From: an uncultured Oscillospiraceae bacterium
Lineage (GTDB): Bacteria > Bacillota > Clostridia > Oscillospirales > Oscillospiraceae
Length of the DNA: 9,080 nt
Reading direction: 5' to 3'
Assembly (NCBI GenBank): GCA_947627085.1
Contig: CANQUO010000078.1
Span: 1 to 9,080, forward strand
Numbering within the stretch: the first letter of the stretch is position 1; each line of letters starts with the position of its first letter. Position numbers and translations under genes: made by a program. Positions 6,339 to 9,080 of the stretch are shown one piece after another. The notes under the pieces are model-generated. The model was given only the letters and a program-made list of their open reading frames with translations. It was not told where the DNA came from and did not search any database.

Positions 6339-6638
6339 ATGGAGTGGAGATTTGACCCGGGAGGGGCGATATACGCGCAGATGGTGGCGAGGATAAAGGA
6401 GGCCATAGCCTCGGGGGCGCTGGCCCCGGGAGCGAGGCTACCGGCGGTGCGGGAGCTGGCCATAGACGCGGGCGTCAACCCCAACACGGCGCAGAGGGCG
6501 CTGGCGGAGCTTGAGAGGCGGGAGTTGGCGCGGGGCCACGCGGAGAGCTTCGTCACGGCTATGGCGGCGCTGGGGTACAGCGGCGCGGAGCTTGAGGCTT
6601 TTTTGAAAAACTACATCAGGGAAAAAGAGGAGGAATGA
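6339..6638 (+). CDS. YtrA-subfamily GntR transcriptional regulator, apparently lacking its wing
   Basis: A small GntR-type repressor, probably controlling its own operon with the ABC transporter. Residues 1-60 are a typical YtrA-like helix-turn-helix domain: YAQMVARIKEAIASG (12-26), PGARLPAVRELA (30-41) and the recognition helix region VNPNTAQRALAELE (46-59). Normal family members continue with a wing (GL...R..G.G.FV) and a linker before a C-terminal dimerisation helix, for about 120-130 residues. Here ELERREL (57-63) passes almost directly into HAESFVTAMAALGYS (67-81), the usual C-terminal tail. About 25-30 residues, the whole wing, seem to be missing in frame near 6519-6537. The ATG at 6339 has AAAGGGGGTG close upstream. 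The stop overlaps or nearly touches the next gene. Function of the shortened form is uncertain. Confidence 0.85.
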   Translation: MEWRFDPGGAIYAQMVARIKEAIASGALAPGARLPAVRELAIDAGVNPNTAQRALAELERRELARGHAESFVTAMAALGYSGAELEAFLKNYIREKEEE

Positions 6639-6640
6639 AT

Positions 6641-7336
6641 ATGGCAGTACTTACATGCAGGGGCCTTACGAAAAAGTTCGGCTCGACCGTGGCCCTGGAC
6701 GGGGTGGATATAACCGTGGAGCCCGGGCGAATCGTAGGCCTTCTGGGCCCCAACGGGAGCGGAAAGACGACGCTCATCAAGCTTACCAACGGGCTGTTAC
6801 AGCCCGGGGCGGGGGAGATACTTATCGACGGCAAAAAGCCGGGGGTGGAGACGAAGAGGATAGTATCCTATCTGCCAGAGCGGTCGTGCCTGCCGGACTG
6901 GATGACGGCGGGGGAGCTCATGGGGTTTTACAAGGATTTTTACGCGGACTTCGACAGGGACGCGGCGGCGGGAATGCTGAGCCGTCTGTCCATCGAGGAG
7001 AAGCAGAAGATAAAGCACATGTCCAAGGGGACAAGAGAGAAGGTGCAGCTCATAATGGTCATGGCCCGCAGGGCGGGGCTCTACCTGCTTGACGAGCCCA
7101 TCGGCGGTGTGGACCCGGCGGCCAGGGACTATATACTGAACACAATAATATCGAGCTACAACCCCTCCGCCAGCGTGATAATATCAACGCATCTCATAGC
7201 CGACGTGGAGAAGGTGCTGGACGACGTTATTTTCATAAGCTGCGGGAAGATAATGCTGGCCGCGCCGGCGGAGGACATCAGGGAGCAGAGGGGCAAGAGC
7301 GTGGACGAGGTATTCAGGGAGGTATTCAAATGTTAG
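6641..7336 (+). CDS. ABC transporter ATP-binding protein (YtrB-like)
   Basis: The nucleotide-binding subunit that would power the membrane protein encoded next. In 231 residues it has Walker A GPNGSGKTT (36-44), a signature of the form MSKGTREK (127-134) instead of LSGGQ, Walker B YLLDEP (148-153) and the H-loop His184 in ISTH. The Q-loop position reads YLPER (77-81), with Glu in place of Gln. These variants recur in YtrB-like ATPases linked to GntR regulators. The ATG at 6641 is preferred because GAGGAGG (6627-6633) is seven bases upstream. An ATG at 6635 overlaps the regulator's stop as ATGA but is only one base from the ribosome binding site. The 3' end overlaps the permease start by seven bases. 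Such operons are often induced by cell-wall active compounds, but the substrate here is unknown. Confidence 0.9.
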   Translation: MAVLTCRGLTKKFGSTVALDGVDITVEPGRIVGLLGPNGSGKTTLIKLTNGLLQPGAGEILIDGKKPGVETKRIVSYLPERSCLPDWMTAGELMGFYKDFYADFDRDAAAGMLSRLSIEEKQKIKHMSKGTREKVQLIMVMARRAGLYLLDEPIGGVDPAARDYILNTIISSYNPSASVIISTHLIADVEKVLDDVIFISCGKIMLAAPAEDIREQRGKSVDEVFREVFKC

Positions 7337-8130
7337 GAAAGCTTTTAAAGCACGAGCTGAGGGCCACGGCCCACACCATGCTGCCCATATTCGGGGTGAT
7401 GCTCCTTGTGTCGGCTCTGGCGAACGTCTGCGCAAGACTGATGAACGGTCCGGGGAATACGCCGGTGGTGCTGACGATCATATTTACGCTGGTGGTCATA
7501 CTGTTCGGCGTGGGGCTTTTCGCAATAGGGCTCGTCACCGTGTTCATAATGGTGCGAAGGTTCCGGGACAATCTTCTCAGGGACGAGGGGTACATCATGC
7601 ACACACTGCCGGTGTCAGTCCACGCCCAGATATGGAGCAAGGTGCTGGTGTCGTCGCTGTGGTACGCGGCTTCCAGCGTGATCATGGTGCTGTCCGTGCT
7701 GCTGGTCTCCTGGGACGTGGACACCATAATGGAGATCGGGAACGTGGCGGGGCGGATAATACGGGCCATGACCAGGGAGGATCACGTGGCGGAGATGATC
7801 GCGGAGGTGCTGGCGCTTCTGGCGCTGGGGTCGCTGGTGACGAGCCTCAGCTTCGACGCGGCGTTGAGCATAGGCCACGCCTTCGCCAAAAACAAGATGG
7901 CCCTGTCGGTGCTGGCCTTCGTGGGACTTTTGATACTGGGTGAGGTGTTCACCTACTACATGGCGAGCCTGGCCGGTGATATCGGGAGCTTGGAGACCTT
8001 CGCGTCGCTCACGTTCATAAAGGGCTGGCGTGTCACCTGCGTCGCCGGCGCGGGACTCATGCTCGTCATGGGCGGCGCGTGCTACGGCATAACGGCATTT
8101 TTCTTAAAGCGGAAGCTTAATTTGGAGTAA
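7330..8130 (+). CDS. ABC-2 type transporter permease
   Basis: The membrane subunit of the preceding ATPase, 266 residues with about six hydrophobic segments: roughly 16-36, 46-75, 105-128, 154-182, 190-212 and 233-259. The N-terminus (MLGKLLKHEL) is the short amphipathic cytoplasmic start common in ABC-2 permeases. The loop around RRFRDNLLRDEGYIMHTLPV (76-95) matches the coupling region of this permease class, in which a YLMhTLPvs-like phrase is common. The ATG at 7330 overlaps the upstream gene by seven bases and has GGGAGGT (7316-7322) seven bases before it. With one ATPase and one permease the operon encodes a minimal transporter, presumably two of each subunit. Substrate and direction cannot be told from sequence. 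Confidence 0.85.
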   Translation: MLGKLLKHELRATAHTMLPIFGVMLLVSALANVCARLMNGPGNTPVVLTIIFTLVVILFGVGLFAIGLVTVFIMVRRFRDNLLRDEGYIMHTLPVSVHAQIWSKVLVSSLWYAASSVIMVLSVLLVSWDVDTIMEIGNVAGRIIRAMTREDHVAEMIAEVLALLALGSLVTSLSFDAALSIGHAFAKNKMALSVLAFVGLLILGEVFTYYMASLAGDIGSLETFASLTFIKGWRVTCVAGAGLMLVMGGACYGITAFFLKRKLNLE

Positions 8131-8135
8131 AATCA

Positions 8136-8165
8136 GCAAATCCCCGGAAATTTCCGGGGATTTGC
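8136..8165. repeat. 30-bp perfect palindrome, left copy
   Basis: GCAAATCCCCGGAAA is followed immediately by its exact reverse complement. It starts five bases after the permease stop. It could end the operon transcript as a strong hairpin, but only TTTGC follows, so it is not a canonical terminator. An identical copy lies at 8371-8400. Confidence 0.85.
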
Positions 8166-8192
8166 ACAGATCGTCAAAAAACTCAAATCGAT

Positions 8193-8225
8193 ATTTTTTC
8201 CGGCGGCATGTACGTCGGAAAAAAT
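8193..8225. repeat. Hairpin 2 of the array
   Basis: ATTTTTTCCGGCG (8193-8205) pairs with CGTCGGAAAAAAT (8213-8225) around a 7-base loop. The one departure from perfect complementarity is a G-T pair, which would still pair in RNA on one strand. Confidence 0.7.
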
Positions 8226-8231
8226 CCCTTT

Positions 8232-8273
8232 TGTCGCCCAAGTGTGCCCCTTTGGGGCGCGCGCAGGGCGACA
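8232..8273. repeat. Hairpin 3 of the array (compound stem)
   Basis: The outer stem is TGTCGCCC (8232-8239) with GGGCGACA (8266-8273), perfect 8 bp. The inner stem is GTGTGCCCC (8242-8250) with GGGGCGCGC (8254-8262) around TTT, with two T-G pairs. Confidence 0.7.
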
Positions 8274-8276
8274 GCA

Positions 8277-8320
8277 GGGAAACTGTGCGTGAATTTCGCA
8301 AAATTCACGCGCAGTTTCCC
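8277..8320. repeat. Hairpin 4 of the array (20-bp stem)
   Basis: GGGAAACTG (8277-8285), T, GCGTGAATTT (8287-8296) pairs with AAATTCACGC (8301-8310), G, CAGTTTCCC (8312-8320) around the loop CGCA. Of 20 pairs, 19 are Watson-Crick and one is T-G. Confidence 0.8.
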
Positions 8321-8333
8321 GCACGTTCCCCTT

Positions 8334-8364
8334 TGTCGAAAAAGGCCGCAGGCCTTTTTCGACA
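8334..8364. repeat. Hairpin 5 of the array
   Basis: TGTCGAAAAAGGCC (8334-8347) pairs perfectly with GGCCTTTTTCGACA (8351-8364) around the loop GCA. Each arm end carries TGTCGAA, which resembles the Spo0A box core. Because the arms are complementary, the two boxes arise together and may be coincidental. Confidence 0.75.
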
Positions 8365-8370
8365 GGCTAA

Positions 8371-8400
8371 GCAAATCCCCGGAAATTTCCGGGGATTTGC
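8371..8400. repeat. 30-bp perfect palindrome, right copy
   Basis: Identical to 8136-8165 over all 30 bases. The two copies bound a 265-bp block made almost wholly of hairpins. No target-site duplication is obvious outside the copies (AATCA on the left, GAGAC on the right). Confidence 0.85.
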
Positions 8401-8437
8401 GAGACATATGAAACGGTAGCCGAAAGGAGCTTTTCGC

Positions 8438-8926
8438 ATGAAAAAATTATTGACGCTATTTTTGCTGTTGACCCTTTTAATGTCCCTCTTGACAGCCTGC
8501 GGAACGAGGACCGACAATATTGCGAGGGAGCTGGGGCTTGACATTTCAACGGGGGAGGAGTTTTCAAATTTCGACGACCATGGCGGCTTTCACGGAGATG
8601 GGACTGCATGTATCGCGTACCGTTTTGACGATGATACCGTCCTGGAAGAAATTAAAGGCTCCTCGAAGTGGAACGAATTTCCCCTTGATGATACGGTGCG
8701 GATATTGGTTTACGGCATATCCGACGCGACAGGCAAAAGGGGCCCCTATTTGGGCGACGATGAGGGGAATCCGATCGTCCCGGAGATTCAAAACGGATAT
8801 TATCTGCTGATCGACAGGCAAAATGACTCGGAGAAAGATATTTTGGACAGGTATTCGTTTAACTTTACCTTGGGACTTTATGATACAGATACCGGTACGT
8901 TATATTTGTGCGAACTGGACACTTAA
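8438..8926 (+). CDS. Small lipoprotein of unknown function
   Basis: The 162-residue product starts with a lipoprotein signal: MKK, a hydrophobic run (4-18) and the lipobox LTAC with the lipidated Cys at 21. The mature part would be anchored to the outer face of the cytoplasmic membrane. It is acidic and probably compact, with a Gly/His/Asp-rich patch (DDHGGFHGDGTACIAYRF, about 46-63), a segment around KWNEFPLDDTVRILVYG (77-93), and an acidic C-terminus that could bind metal or a protein partner. I do not recognise the family with confidence. The ATG at 8438 has AAAGGAG (8423-8429) eight bases upstream. No convincing promoter was found, and the hairpin array lies directly before it. Its base composition is visibly less GC-rich than the ABC operon, with more A/T-ending codons. 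That suggests a different history, possibly acquisition by transfer. Confidence 0.82.
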   Translation: MKKLLTLFLLLTLLMSLLTACGTRTDNIARELGLDISTGEEFSNFDDHGGFHGDGTACIAYRFDDDTVLEEIKGSSKWNEFPLDDTVRILVYGISDATGKRGPYLGDDEGNPIVPEIQNGYYLLIDRQNDSEKDILDRYSFNFTLGLYDTDTGTLYLCELDT

Positions 8927-9080
8927 CATGCCGCGCGGGCGAACTCACGTTTGCCTGTGAACTGAAAAAAGCTATGAAAACAATAAAACAATAAAACGCG
9001 CGATGTAGGTTTGTCAATGATGTGTTACACAATAAAGGAACGAAGAAAGCACGTGAATCGGAGACTGCCAATTAAGAGGG
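8927..9080. other. AT-richer intergenic tail, no confident gene
   Basis: After the lipoprotein stop there is no clear terminator. The stretch holds a short tandem AATAAAAC (8982-8989 and 8990-8997), a TTGTCA at 9011-9016 without a well-spaced -10, and the small dyad TGTGT-T-ACACA (9021-9031). A GTG at 9053 opens a frame (MNRRLPIKR) that runs off the window end, with AAAGGAA (9034-9040) 12 bases upstream. It could be the start of another gene, but too little is visible to call it. Confidence 0.4.

Noticed and set aside
6635..6640. ATG start for the ABC ATPase at 6635
   Set aside because: It is only one base from the GAGGAGG site. The ATG at 6641 has seven-base spacing. The ATGA overlap makes it a possible minor start.
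8136..8165. Canonical intrinsic terminator of the ABC operon
   Set aside because: The stem is strong but no T-run follows. It is annotated as a palindromic repeat, though it may still contribute to ending the transcript.
8136..8400. CRISPR array
   Set aside because: There are only two identical units, 205 bases apart, and the space between is filled with other hairpins rather than regular unique spacers.
8162..8419. Several overlapping open frames on both strands of the hairpin array
   Set aside because: Palindromic sequence gives mirror-image frames on both strands. The products are unrelated to known domains and have no ribosome binding sites.
9053..9080. Start of another gene at the window end (GTG 9053)
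   Set aside because: Only nine codons are visible and the ribosome binding site is weak and distant, so no gene is called.

Overview
The window looks like a chromosomal segment from a GC-rich member of the Clostridia, probably a gut Oscillospirales-like bacterium. This is inferred from GC-rich genes that still use many ATA and AGG codons, strong GGAGG-type ribosome binding sites, a YhaO/YhaN pair and a YtrA-type GntR/ABC operon (both typical of Firmicutes), and intergenic spaces packed with short GC-rich hairpin repeats. All recognised genes lie on the + strand. No tRNA, rRNA, CRISPR array, transposase or phage gene was seen.

Region 1 (1-1034): the 3' end of a flotillin-like gene, then about 400 bases of non-coding repeat modules. 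One module supplies a good intrinsic terminator. The stretch ends in an extended -10 promoter for the next gene.

Region 2 (1035-5995): an apparent three-gene operon. It holds a cardiolipin synthase (two HKD motifs), a YhaO/SbcD-like metallophosphoesterase and a YhaN/SbcC/Rad50-like ATPase. The last two overlap by 4 bases. The ATPase carries two membrane helices in the middle of its coiled coil, where Rad50 has its zinc hook. The operon therefore couples membrane lipid synthesis to a probably membrane-tethered DNA end-processing complex.

Region 3 (5996-6338): a second repeat mosaic built from the same modules as region 1. One module is inverted and another is nested. It is followed by a promoter whose -10 is covered by a perfect 14-bp inverted repeat, probably the operator of the next gene's product.

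Region 4 (6339-8130): a YtrA-like operon of GntR repressor, ABC ATPase and six-helix ABC permease, with overlapping or near-touching genes. The repressor is only 99 residues and appears to have lost the wing and linker by an in-frame internal deletion.

Region 5 (8131-9080): a dense array of consecutive hairpins, bounded at both ends by an identical 30-bp perfect palindrome. Then comes a small lipoprotein gene of unknown function, visibly less GC-rich than its neighbours, and an AT-rich tail with no confident gene.

The most unusual signals are the hairpin array at 8136-8400, the modular repeat mosaics shared by two intergenic spaces, the wing-less GntR regulator beside an intact operator, and the membrane-anchored Rad50-like protein encoded with cardiolipin synthase.
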